Shown here one piece after another: positions 34,269-42,578 of a stretch of 64,000 nt of DNA. The notes below the pieces were generated by a model that saw only the letters and a program-made list of their open reading frames with translations, searched no databases and was not told where the DNA came from. The DNA is from Sphingobacterium spiritivorum (GTDB taxonomy: Bacteria > Bacteroidota > Bacteroidia > Sphingobacteriales > Sphingobacteriaceae). Within the stretch, counting starts at the first letter, position 1; each line of letters opens with the position of its first letter. The position numbers and the translations under genes are program-made. The stretch covers positions 2,480,001 through 2,544,000 of the forward strand of contig NZ_CP068082.1 of NCBI RefSeq assembly GCF_016724845.1, in the 5' to 3' direction.

Positions 34269-34270
34269 AT

Positions 34271-37153
34271 TTATCCTAAGAGTTCTTTCAGATCTTCCTG
34301 TGACAGCGACTTAATGAAGCTTTCTTCGGTAGTGATGAGACTCTTGGCAATTCCTCTTTTTCGGTTTTGCATCGCCAGTATTTTCTCTTCTACGGTATCT
34401 TTCGTAATGAATTTGTAGATAAATACACTGCGGGTCTGCCCGATGCGATGTGACCGATCCACTGCCTGCTGTTCGACAGCAGGGTTCCACCACGGATCAA
34501 GAATAAATACGTAATCCGCTTCGATAAGATTTAGTCCTACACCACCCGCTTTGATCGATATCAGAAACAGTTTGGTATTCTTATTCTTTTGAAATTCAGC
34601 TACTGCTTCAGATCGGTTTTTTGTGGCTCCGTCCAGGTAGGCATACTGAATGCCTTTCTCTTCAAAATAAGTTCTGAAAATACTTAGCTGTTTGACGAAC
34701 TGAGAAAAGATAAGCACTTTATTTCCGACATGAAGCACGGATTCTAAAGTCTCCAGTACCAAATCAAATTTGCCGGAGTTTCCTTCAAAATCATCATCAA
34801 TCATTTTTGGATGATTGGCCAGTTGGCGTAATTTTGTCAATCCCTGCAGCAATGTTATCTGTGAAGTTTTTGCTTTATCTTCTGTATTAACATTTAACAA
34901 AGCATTGCGGTATTCGGATTTTACTTTTTCATAAGTCTCAGATTGATCTTCTGTCATTTCACAGTAGATGATCTGTTCTGTTTTCGGAGGCAATTCTGTA
35001 GCTACCTGATCTTTTGTTCTTCGGAGGATAAAAGGTTTGACAATAGACTGTAGTTTCTTTGCCCGCTCTTCATCTTTCTTTTTCTCTATAGGTTGCACAA
35101 ATTCCTTTTGAAAATAGGTAAATGTACCTAGTAATCCCGGATTGGTAAAGTGCATCTGAGCCCAAAGATCCGATACTGAGTTTTCAACCGGGGTTCCGCT
35201 TAAGGCCAGCTTATGTCTGCTCTTTAGACTTTTGATAGCCTTAAATGATTTGGATGCAGGGTTTTTGATATTCTGACTTTCATCCAGAATAATATAGTTG
35301 AAGTAAAACTTTTCCAGCATTTGCTCGTCACTTCGTACAATACCATACGTGGTGATCACCAGATCGAAATGTGAAAGAGAGAAATTGTCCTTGATCCTGT
35401 TTGTTCCGGTGTGTAGTAAGATTCTTAGCTTGGGTGCAAACTTGGATGCCTCCTTTTGCCAGTTATAGATCAGTGATGTCGGCAGAATCAGAAGGGAAGT
35501 ATGAGGTTGCCCGTCCTCGCCTGCATCTTCTTTCTGTTTTTGTAGTAAAGCCAGTGTTTGAATTGTCTTCCCAAGCCCCATGTCATCCGCCAGAACTCCT
35601 CCGAATTTATAATGCTGCAGAAAATGGAACCAGTTATATCCTGCCTTTTGATAAGGACGTAGCTGACCTTTGAAATTTTTAGGTTCAGCAACATCACTTA
35701 TTTCTTCAAAATCAGCAAGTTTTTCTAATTTTCGGGTGAATGTAAGTGCGGTATGTTCACTGATGTCATTGAGTACCCCAACGTGGACCTTATTAAGCTT
35801 AAGCTCATTTTTTGTGGAAGAAAAATGAAACAGGTGCTGGTATTGCGCGAACCATTCTTCAGGAATGATCGCAATCTCTCCGTTGGGAAGCACAAATTCC
35901 CGTATATTATTCAGGATATTATTCCTCAATTGTATAAAAGGGATTTCATATGGGCCGAACCGGGCTACTGCTTTTACATCAAACCAGTCATTATCTTCTT
36001 CAACGGCAATGTCGAGAACTGTTTTCCCGATAAAGTATCGCTTTGCTGATTCCTCCTGAATAACCTGGAATCCGGATTCAAGCAAATGTTCCTGATGTCT
36101 GGAAAGCCATTCCAGTGTATTTGTTTCTCCCCCGTTGTGCTCGTTTGGAATAAGATTGCTGAATAATTTGTCAATTTTCTCCAGTCCAAGTTTTTCTAAG
36201 AGGGCAAATTGCTTGTCTTCCCAAATAAGAGAACGTTTTATTCGATGAAAAGTGTAGAGATCTTCAGATTCATCATAGGTCATTCTTACTGTGATGCGAT
36301 GTTCGCCTCCTGACTCAAAGAGGTAAGGACCATACTGAAATAACAACTGTAATTGTGATCCGGTATTAAGATGTACCAGTTTGATGATAGGGGTGGCTTC
36401 GTGCTGATAGGTTTTGATATCAAATCCTTCTGCGTAGACATGGTATTTTTCAATAAGTCCGCATACGAATGTTTCAAAATACTTTTTCTCCGTTCCCCTG
36501 GGAACTGAAATATATCTTTTATTGAGAAAAGGACTTAGTTTTTTTCCCTCTACAGCCTGATCAAAATGATAAAGTGTATTTCCTAATAGCAGCCAGGCTT
36601 GTTCATTGATGATAACCTGAGCATCTTTAAACATAAACTCAATCCGGTTATCATCATACTTGATCGTGGGAAAATAGCGTGTCTCCTCTTCACTGCGACG
36701 AAAATGGAATAATACGGATGCCGGAAGAGGGGCAATGTGTAACTGCTGCTCCGCCGGATATCCATCCTTACTCATTAAAAATAAAGGCTTATCTCCGATA
36801 AGATCCAGTACCTTCAGCAGTTTGTTGTCTAATTTAGGACGGATATAATCGTAAAGTTTCTTGTCAAATATTTTGGCAAAGAAATCTATCGGCCGGACAG
36901 CTTTTTTGTGATAGCGTTTGATGACATGGGTCTGCTCTGTTTCGTCTAACAGTTTGATGAGCTTATAGTCCGTTTCATCAAGTTTGTCTGCAAATTCATC
37001 GACTGTATTGCTGAACACCCGTTTGTACTTGAGCGAGTAACTGCCATTTGCATTTAGAAATACAATGTGCGGTTCGATCAGGTACCCCAGGTAAGGATGT
37101 TCCCCTAAGGAATAAACAAGTTTGTAACTCAGATTATCTTTTGTCTGCTGCAT
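34271..37153 (-). CDS. SNF2/RapA-family DEAD/DEAH helicase
   Basis: 960 residues. The N-terminal ~480 residues are the bacterial SNF2-associated region with no motif I can name with confidence. The C-terminal half is the Swi2/Snf2 ATPase: motif I GVLADDMGLGKTIQTLALLQ (~515), motif II DESQ in YIILDESQNIKNPAS, motif III LSGTPVENSVSDLWAQM, and the helicase C domain with IFSQFVKQL, SIKAGGVGLNLIEADYVF and VDRSHRIGQTRSVFIY. It is a DNA translocase that probably remodels protein-DNA complexes or assists transcription or repair. It is monocistronic, between the isomerase terminator and dapF. Confidence 0.93.
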   Translation of the reverse strand: MQQTKDNLSYKLVYSLGEHPYLGYLIEPHIVFLNANGSYSLKYKRVFSNTVDEFADKLDETDYKLIKLLDETEQTHVIKRYHKKAVRPIDFFAKIFDKKLYDYIRPKLDNKLLKVLDLIGDKPLFLMSKDGYPAEQQLHIAPLPASVLFHFRRSEEETRYFPTIKYDDNRIEFMFKDAQVIINEQAWLLLGNTLYHFDQAVEGKKLSPFLNKRYISVPRGTEKKYFETFVCGLIEKYHVYAEGFDIKTYQHEATPIIKLVHLNTGSQLQLLFQYGPYLFESGGEHRITVRMTYDESEDLYTFHRIKRSLIWEDKQFALLEKLGLEKIDKLFSNLIPNEHNGGETNTLEWLSRHQEHLLESGFQVIQEESAKRYFIGKTVLDIAVEEDNDWFDVKAVARFGPYEIPFIQLRNNILNNIREFVLPNGEIAIIPEEWFAQYQHLFHFSSTKNELKLNKVHVGVLNDISEHTALTFTRKLEKLADFEEISDVAEPKNFKGQLRPYQKAGYNWFHFLQHYKFGGVLADDMGLGKTIQTLALLQKQKEDAGEDGQPHTSLLILPTSLIYNWQKEASKFAPKLRILLHTGTNRIKDNFSLSHFDLVITTYGIVRSDEQMLEKFYFNYIILDESQNIKNPASKSFKAIKSLKSRHKLALSGTPVENSVSDLWAQMHFTNPGLLGTFTYFQKEFVQPIEKKKDEERAKKLQSIVKPFILRRTKDQVATELPPKTEQIIYCEMTEDQSETYEKVKSEYRNALLNVNTEDKAKTSQITLLQGLTKLRQLANHPKMIDDDFEGNSGKFDLVLETLESVLHVGNKVLIFSQFVKQLSIFRTYFEEKGIQYAYLDGATKNRSEAVAEFQKNKNTKLFLISIKAGGVGLNLIEADYVFILDPWWNPAVEQQAVDRSHRIGQTRSVFIYKFITKDTVEEKILAMQNRKRGIAKSLITTEESFIKSLSQEDLKELLG

Positions 37154-37164
37154 TTAAAAGCTAA

Positions 37165-37197
37165 AATCACTAAAAAAGGTTTCTAATATAGTGATTA
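37165..37197. repeat. Inverted repeat upstream of the SNF2 gene
   Basis: AATCACTA and TAGTGATT form a perfect 8-bp inverted repeat spaced by 17 bases, 12 bases before the SNF2 start on the minus strand. A second, 6-bp repeat ATCTAC/GTAGAT lies about 30 bases further up. Either may be a regulator site; neither resembles a terminator. Confidence 0.4.
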
Positions 37198-37262
37198 TTA
37201 TGGTTTTTTTGGTGGTTTGTGAGATAATCTACCTTTTATGTAGATAAATTTTGTGTTCTGTT

Positions 37263-38042
37263 TTAAATATTTCCTTCAAAGACATAGTTTGCAGGACCTT
37301 TGAGATAAACTTCCCTGAATGTATGTCCGTTTTTGAGGAAGCTAATGTAGAGCTGTCCGCCCAGTACACGGATAGGAATTTCGATCTGTCCTTCCATATT
37401 TTCTTCAATGGCTATTGCCATGGCTGCAGCTGTAGCGCCTGTACCGCAGGCAAATGTTTCATCTTCCACTCCTCTTTCAAAGGTGCGCACAAAGTATCCG
37501 TTTTCTTCTTTTTCAACGAAGTTGACATTGATACCTTCTTTTTTATAGGTAGCATTATTACGAATGGTATATCCTTCCTGATATACATCCATATTTTTGA
37601 GATCGCTTACTATTTTGATAAAGTGCGGAGATCCCGTATTAAGGACATATGCTGATTCATCTTTCGAAATCTGGTCTACATCGATCATCTGTAGATTGAC
37701 CTGATTGTCATGTATTTGTGCCTGGTGAGGACCGTCAACTGCCAAAAAGGCAGCGTCCTCCCCGATGATATTAAGGTCCCGTGCAAACGCTACGATGCAA
37801 CGTCCGCCATTACCACACATACTTCCTTCTCTGCCATCGGCATTATAATAGACCATTTCAAAATCAAAATTTTTCGTATCTTGAAGGAGCATCAATCCAT
37901 CAGCACCGACTCCAAATCTACGGTCGCATAATTGTTTAACAAAGGCTTCATTTGAACGCTCAAATACCGCTTTTCGATTATCGATCAGGATAAAATCATT
38001 ACCGGCTCCCTGATATTTATAAAATTTGATTTGATCTGTCAT
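37263..38042 (-). CDS. dapF: Diaminopimelate epimerase
   Basis: 259 residues in two similar halves. The two catalytic cysteines are in GSMCGNGGRCIVAFA (first half) and TFACGTGATAAAMAIA (second half). The start FYKYQGAGNDFILIDNR is the family N-terminus. It interconverts LL- and meso-diaminopimelate for peptidoglycan and lysine. A perfect -7 box TAAATTTG on the minus strand (38068-38061), with a TTG 24 bases upstream, precedes the start by 18 bases. The gene stands alone. Confidence 0.95.
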   Translation of the reverse strand: MTDQIKFYKYQGAGNDFILIDNRKAVFERSNEAFVKQLCDRRFGVGADGLMLLQDTKNFDFEMVYYNADGREGSMCGNGGRCIVAFARDLNIIGEDAAFLAVDGPHQAQIHDNQVNLQMIDVDQISKDESAYVLNTGSPHFIKIVSDLKNMDVYQEGYTIRNNATYKKEGINVNFVEKEENGYFVRTFERGVEDETFACGTGATAAAMAIAIEENMEGQIEIPIRVLGGQLYISFLKNGHTFREVYLKGPANYVFEGNI

Positions 38043-38159
38043 TTTTGCTGAAATATGCTACAAATTTAATATTCTTGTTACAATAATTTGGCCAATCGTT
38101 AAATCTTGTTAAAATCTTCTGAATATGCTTTATTGTTAACACTTTTTAACTGACATGAC

Positions 38160-38191
38160 TTGACAACAGCTGCCAAATGGTATTACATTTG
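38160..38191 (+). promoter_or_regulatory. Promoter of the DegP/HtrA gene
   Basis: TTG at 38160-38162, 21 bases of spacer and a perfect TACATTTG at 38184-38191; the expected 5' leader is about 55 bases. Confidence 0.6.
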
Positions 38192-38253
38192 AATATAAGA
38201 TTTATAAATAATGAGTGTTAACGTTTTTTTGGTAAATTAATAACAGACACAAG

Positions 38254-39819
38254 ATGAAAGATAATATGAAAAAAATCACTTTAACATTGATGACAGCAGC
38301 CTTTGGTGGGGCGATTGCCATCGGAGGGTATAAACTCTTCGAAAATCAACGTTATGACAACATGTCTTTCGAAGAAAGACAAAAAGTTTACTATGCAAAT
38401 AATCCTTCTGGTGAAGTAATGGCTTCAACAGGCAACCCTGATTTTACGCAGGCAGCTGCTGCGGTATCTCCGGGTGTAGTACATATCCGGACCACGTATT
38501 CAAATAAAGGTTCAAGAGGAGGAGAGTCCGGATCACCGTTTGATATGTTTGAAGAATTTTTTGGAATGCCTCAGGGCCGCAGATCACAGCCCCGTGCTCC
38601 GCAACAAGCTTCGGGTTCGGGAGTGATTATCTCCGATGACGGTTATATCGTAACGAATAATCACGTTGTTGAAGACGCTGATAAAATAGAAGTGCAGTTG
38701 ACGGACAAGCGTACTTTTGAAGCTAAAGTCATCGGACGCGATCCAAATACGGATCTGGCACTATTGAAAGTTAGTGCGACAAAGCTACCTATCGTTAAAT
38801 TAGGTAATTCGGACGATGTACAGATCGGTGAGTGGGTATTGGCAGTAGGGTATCCGCTGAGTCTGCAGTCTACAGTGACAGCAGGTATTGTGAGTGCTAA
38901 AGGTCGTCAGATCGGTATTCTTGGTGATTCTCAAAATCAGCAAGGATATCCAAGAGGTTACGGACAGCAATCAGAAGAGCCTATTATCAATACCGCTATT
39001 GAATCTTTCATCCAGACAGATGCAGTGATCAACAAAGGAAATAGTGGAGGAGCCTTAGTAAATGCCCGTGGAGAGCTGATCGGTATTAACTCTGCTATTG
39101 CATCACCTACAGGAGTATATGCAGGATATGGCTTTGCTATTCCGGTGAATCTGATGAAAAAGATCATGGATGACTTTGTGAAGTTCGGATCCGTAAAAAG
39201 AGGTTTGATCGGTGTGACATTTACAGAGATGTCGCCTGAACTGGCTAAACAAAAAGGTCTTGATGAGTTGAATGGGCTGTATGTACAGGATGTGGTCGCT
39301 AATGGGGCTGCTAAAGCTGCGGGCATCAAGCCGGGAGACCTGATTACCAAGATAGAAGACAAAGTCATTTACTCATCATCAGATCTTCAGGAACGTGTAG
39401 CGCGTCTTCGTCCTGGTGACAAAGTCAATCTTACTATCAAATCAGGTGGTAAAGAAAGAAATGTAACCGTTACACTGAAAGCGGAAGAAGACGCTAAGAA
39501 AACGGCTTCAGGCTCAAGTAAGAGCGCTACCGAAATTTACAATAAATTAGGCGCCAGCTTTGTGCCGGCTTCAGCTGCACGCAAAAAAGAATTGGGTGTC
39601 AATTCGGGAGTTGTGGTAGCACAAGTAAATCGTGGCGGCCTGTTTGAATACTTCGGAGTAGAAAGGGGTCTGGTCATTACTGAAATAAATGGTAAACCAG
39701 TAAATAATGTAGATGATATAGAGTCTGCATTAGGAGATACCGATCGGAATATTATCCGTATCAAAGGTGTGCCGGAAAGAGGCAGTACCGTTATGTTGAA
39801 TGTTCCGGTGGAATATTAA
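38254..39819 (+). CDS. DegP/HtrA-family periplasmic serine protease
   Basis: 521 residues (517 from a second ATG at 38266). An N-terminal membrane anchor or signal (LTLMTAAFGGAIAIGGYKLF) is followed by the trypsin-like domain. The catalytic histidine is in IVTNNHVVEDAD, the aspartate in RDPNTDLALLKV and the serine in NKGNSGGALVNA. Two PDZ domains follow, ~320-400 (GLYVQDVVANGAAKAAGIKPG) and ~435-520 (GVVVAQVNRGGLFEYFGVERG). It degrades or refolds damaged envelope proteins. An insertion near 230-245 (GDSQNQQGYPRGYGQQSEE) lies in a surface loop. It has its own promoter and terminator. Confidence 0.95.
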   Translation: MKDNMKKITLTLMTAAFGGAIAIGGYKLFENQRYDNMSFEERQKVYYANNPSGEVMASTGNPDFTQAAAAVSPGVVHIRTTYSNKGSRGGESGSPFDMFEEFFGMPQGRRSQPRAPQQASGSGVIISDDGYIVTNNHVVEDADKIEVQLTDKRTFEAKVIGRDPNTDLALLKVSATKLPIVKLGNSDDVQIGEWVLAVGYPLSLQSTVTAGIVSAKGRQIGILGDSQNQQGYPRGYGQQSEEPIINTAIESFIQTDAVINKGNSGGALVNARGELIGINSAIASPTGVYAGYGFAIPVNLMKKIMDDFVKFGSVKRGLIGVTFTEMSPELAKQKGLDELNGLYVQDVVANGAAKAAGIKPGDLITKIEDKVIYSSSDLQERVARLRPGDKVNLTIKSGGKERNVTVTLKAEEDAKKTASGSSKSATEIYNKLGASFVPASAARKKELGVNSGVVVAQVNRGGLFEYFGVERGLVITEINGKPVNNVDDIESALGDTDRNIIRIKGVPERGSTVMLNVPVEY

Positions 39820-39842
39820 ACAACAACTGTCATGATAAGATC

Positions 39843-39875
39843 AAAGGGTTGCCATACATCTGGCAACCCTTTTTT
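39843..39875 (+). terminator. Terminator of the DegP/HtrA gene
   Basis: AAAGGGTTGCCA (39843-39854) and TGGCAACCCTTT (39861-39872) form a perfect 12-bp stem followed by more T's. Confidence 0.9.
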
Positions 39876-39905
39876 GATTGCAATATTTAATCGTAATTTA
39901 GGAGC

Positions 39906-40340
39906 ATGAAAATTCTAATGGTTTGTTTGGGGAATATTTGCAGATCTCCTTTAGCACATGGCGTGTTACAACATTTAGTAGATGAACGCGGTTTAGGCTG
40001 GGAGATTGACTCTGCCGGTACGGGCGACTGGCATATCGGACAGGCTCCCGATCATCGGTCTATTGCTGTGGCAGCAAAATATGGAATCGATATCAGTAAG
40101 CAAAAAGCGCAACATTTTAATCCTACTCTATTTGATAAATATGATTATATCCTGGTGATGGATAATCAAAATTATAAAGATGTAATAGCACAGACAACTT
40201 CTGTGACTGAGCGCGAGAAAGTAAAATTATTCATTCCGGACAATGCTGTTCCTGACCCCTATTTTGATGCTAAAATGTTCGACCCTGTCTACAAAATGAT
40301 TGAGAAACGTTGTGTAGAACTGATTAATGAGCTCAGGTAA
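39906..40340 (+). CDS. Low-molecular-weight protein-tyrosine-phosphatase
   Basis: 144 residues. The P-loop is C7-LGNIC-R13 (VCLGNICRSPLAHGV) and the general-acid loop is VPDPYFD, the DPY form typical of true tyrosine phosphatases, unlike the arsenate-reductase relative in the arsenic operon. GSAGTGDW-type segment (IDSAGTGDWHIG) and YDYILVMDNQN complete the family pattern. AGGAG lies just before the ATG. It removes phosphate from tyrosine residues, often of capsule-synthesis kinases; no such kinase is in the window. A small hairpin with T's follows. Confidence 0.93.
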   Translation: MKILMVCLGNICRSPLAHGVLQHLVDERGLGWEIDSAGTGDWHIGQAPDHRSIAVAAKYGIDISKQKAQHFNPTLFDKYDYILVMDNQNYKDVIAQTTSVTEREKVKLFIPDNAVPDPYFDAKMFDPVYKMIEKRCVELINELR

Positions 40341-40391
40341 AGAGCTGTTATTCATCGACAAGCTGTTAGAAAAATAAGTGCCGTTTATTGT

Positions 40392-40424
40392 AAAAGGTTT
40401 TTACCTTTTTAATTTTTACTTTTG
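40392..40424 (+). promoter_or_regulatory. Short terminator-like hairpin followed by promoter box of the 115-residue gene
   Basis: AAAAGGT/ACCTTTT (40392-40409) then a perfect -7 box TACTTTTG (40417-40424). The next ATG is only 12 bases after the box, so the transcript would have a very short leader. A TTG lies 26 bases upstream of the box, a long spacing. Confidence 0.5.
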
Positions 40425-40435
40425 AGTTTATAGAT

Positions 40436-40783
40436 ATGAATGCTAGTCAAGTGAATAAGAGTTGGTCTGTGCTACAGGGGAAGATGGCGGAAAGTTTTGA
40501 TATGGATATACCGGATATCAAAGTCATGCTTTTTCTGATAGGAGTACAGGAATTAGGTAAAGGACCTCAGACATTCTCTAAAAGAGAAAAGGAGGAGCTG
40601 ATGCATATCGCTACCTGTAAGCTTTTCAGCGCTATGGGATTTTATGAATTACAGGGCGTTGATCAGGAAGGTTGGCCACACTGGGAATTAGTCAAACCTA
40701 TTCCGAATTATACATTATTAGAACAAGAACTAATTATAAAATCTTTAATAGTCGATTATTTCCAGGAAATGGAAATGATGTAG
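40436..40783 (+). CDS. Conserved hypothetical protein, 115 residues
   Basis: A helical, mostly acidic cytoplasmic-type protein without signal peptide or known motif. Recognisable features are IKVMLFLIGVQELGKGP near 28-45, KLFSAMGFYELQGVDQEGWPHW near 68-90 (in part), and an acidic end (YFQEMEMM). I believe it is conserved across Bacteroidota as an unannotated protein, but I cannot name a family. It lies 17 bases before the cyclophilin gene and is likely cotranscribed with it. It has its own promoter-like box upstream. Confidence 0.75.
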   Translation: MNASQVNKSWSVLQGKMAESFDMDIPDIKVMLFLIGVQELGKGPQTFSKREKEELMHIATCKLFSAMGFYELQGVDQEGWPHWELVKPIPNYTLLEQELIIKSLIVDYFQEMEMM

Positions 40784-40800
40784 CTTCTGCTTATTCTTTT

Positions 40801-41556
40801 ATGATGAGAAAAATAATCTTACTGTTTTTTGTAATGACATGCAGCCTGTATGTCTGGGCTGCTAAACCTGAATTTAAGTATGTTAGCATCAGTACGGACA
40901 AAGGCACATGTTTGTTGAAATTGTACAACGCTACTCCGCTACATCGGGACAATTTTGTGAAACTGGTACGTGAAGGATATTACGATAGTCTGCTGTTTCA
41001 CCGGGTGATTAATCATTTTATGATTCAGGGAGGAGATCCGGATTCACGACAGGCTGCAAAGGGACAGGCATTGGGAGAGGGTGGTCCGAAATATACGATC
41101 AATGCAGAAATCCGGGACACCTTATTTCATAAAAAAGGGACAATAGGTGCTGCAAGAGATAATAATCCTGCAAAAGCATCTTCCGGATCTCAGTTTTACC
41201 TGGTTGAAGGCCGCGTATTTACAAATGCAGGGCTGGATAGTCTGGAACAGTTTAAATTAAAGGGCCGTAAGTTTACGGATGCACAACGCAAAATTTATAC
41301 TACTGTCGGAGGAACTCCTCATCTGGATGGTAATTATACTGTTTTTGGGGAGCTTTTGAATGGGGTAGAAGTTGTGGAGACAATCGCTAAAGTGAAAACT
41401 GATGCTCTGGACAGGCCGTTAGATGATATAAGGATGTCTATGAAAGTGTTAACCAGAAGAGAAGCATTAAACCTCGAACTGGAACTCAAAGGAGAGAAAC
41501 CTAAAACAGGCTTTCTAACCCGGTTTTTCGATATGTTTTCAGGAAAGGATTATTAG
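40801..41556 (+). CDS. Secreted cyclophilin-type peptidyl-prolyl isomerase
   Basis: 251 residues from the ATG at 40801, which gives a signal peptide (MMRKIILLFFVMTCSLYVWA); the frame is open further upstream, but that would overlap the preceding gene. The cyclophilin core is clear: NFVKLVREGYYDSLLFHRVI, MIQGGDPDSR, SSGSQFYLVEG and NYTVFGELLNGVEVV, with an insertion between the two halves. It catalyses proline isomerisation, probably helping fold envelope proteins. It is the second gene after the 115-residue protein gene. Confidence 0.9.
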   Translation: MMRKIILLFFVMTCSLYVWAAKPEFKYVSISTDKGTCLLKLYNATPLHRDNFVKLVREGYYDSLLFHRVINHFMIQGGDPDSRQAAKGQALGEGGPKYTINAEIRDTLFHKKGTIGAARDNNPAKASSGSQFYLVEGRVFTNAGLDSLEQFKLKGRKFTDAQRKIYTTVGGTPHLDGNYTVFGELLNGVEVVETIAKVKTDALDRPLDDIRMSMKVLTRREALNLELELKGEKPKTGFLTRFFDMFSGKDY

Positions 41557-41625
41557 TGCCTGAGGCAGAATTAATCTGTCTGAATCTGTATTTTAATTAA
41601 GGATTTACCTTTTATTTTTTTTCTC

Positions 41626-42393
41626 GTGAAAATCATTACTTATAATGTTAACGGCCTGCGTGCTGCTCTTAAAAAAGGTTGGCTGGACTGGCTAAAAAGT
41701 ACGAATGCAGATGTGATCTGTCTTCAGGAAATAAAGGCTACACCGGATCTGATTCCTGAAATAGCTTTATTGGAGCAATTGGGGTTTGAGCATTACTGGT
41801 ACCCTGCACAGAAGAAGGGATATAGCGGAACCGCCATCTTTACAAAGGTCTCTCCAAAGCGTGTAGAATATGGATGCGGACACGAGTTGTATGATTTTGA
41901 AGGAAGAATAATCCGCGCTGATTTTGAAAAATTTTCAGTTATGAGTACCTATTTTCCTTCCGGAACAACAGGTGAAGCACGGCAGACTTTCAAATATCAG
42001 TTTTTAGATGATTTTCAGCAATACAGCGATCGTCTCCTTAAGGATATTCCTAACCTTATTGTATGCGGGGATTATAATATCTGTCATCGCGCAATAGATA
42101 TACATAATCCTAAGTCTAATGCGAATACTTCCGGATTTTTGCCGGAAGAACGGGAATGGATGGAGAATTTTATTAATTCCGGTTACGTAGATTCTTTCCG
42201 TCATCTGAACCCTGAGCCTCATCAGTATTCATGGTGGAGCTACAGAGCCGGTGCCAGAGCTAGAAACCTGGGCTGGCGGATTGATTATAACATGGTATCA
42301 GCTCCATTGGCCAGTCAGATCGAAAAATCCTATTTACTTAATGATGCTGTACACTCTGATCATTGCCCTGTGGTGGTAGAAATCAGCGAATAA
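41626..42393 (+). CDS. xth: Exodeoxyribonuclease III
   Basis: 255 residues of the ExoIII/AP-endonuclease family, beginning with a GTG codon at 41626 (protein start MKIITYNVNGLRAALKKGWL). Active-site segments: asparagine in YNVNGLRA, glutamate in CLQEIKA, GDYNICH, RIDYNMVS and the catalytic SDHCPVVVE at the C-terminus. It removes nucleotides 3'-5' from duplex DNA and cuts at abasic sites in base-excision repair. No ATG gives the right N-terminus, so GTG is the likely true start. Monocistronic. Confidence 0.95.
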   Translation: MKIITYNVNGLRAALKKGWLDWLKSTNADVICLQEIKATPDLIPEIALLEQLGFEHYWYPAQKKGYSGTAIFTKVSPKRVEYGCGHELYDFEGRIIRADFEKFSVMSTYFPSGTTGEARQTFKYQFLDDFQQYSDRLLKDIPNLIVCGDYNICHRAIDIHNPKSNANTSGFLPEEREWMENFINSGYVDSFRHLNPEPHQYSWWSYRAGARARNLGWRIDYNMVSAPLASQIEKSYLLNDAVHSDHCPVVVEISE

Positions 42394-42578
42394 GGCGTGT
42401 TTTAGTTAGTTCAGAAGAGAAGGATGTGTGTGTTGTTAAAGAAGATAGAAAAAACCCGTCATTAGTAACCATTTTATAAAGGGGTTACTGTAATAGTCGA
42501 ATAATTAGGCTAGATTAGTTAGAGGTATCCTAGTTGTTGCTATCAGAATCCCTTTCCATGGATGTCAATTTTATGTCC
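42394..42578. other. Intergenic gap between convergent xth and the O-antigen ligase-like gene
   Basis: 185 bases. AGTAACC/GGTTACT (42464-42489) is a 7-bp inverted repeat without a T run; it may be a weak terminator. Nothing else is visible. Confidence 0.4.
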
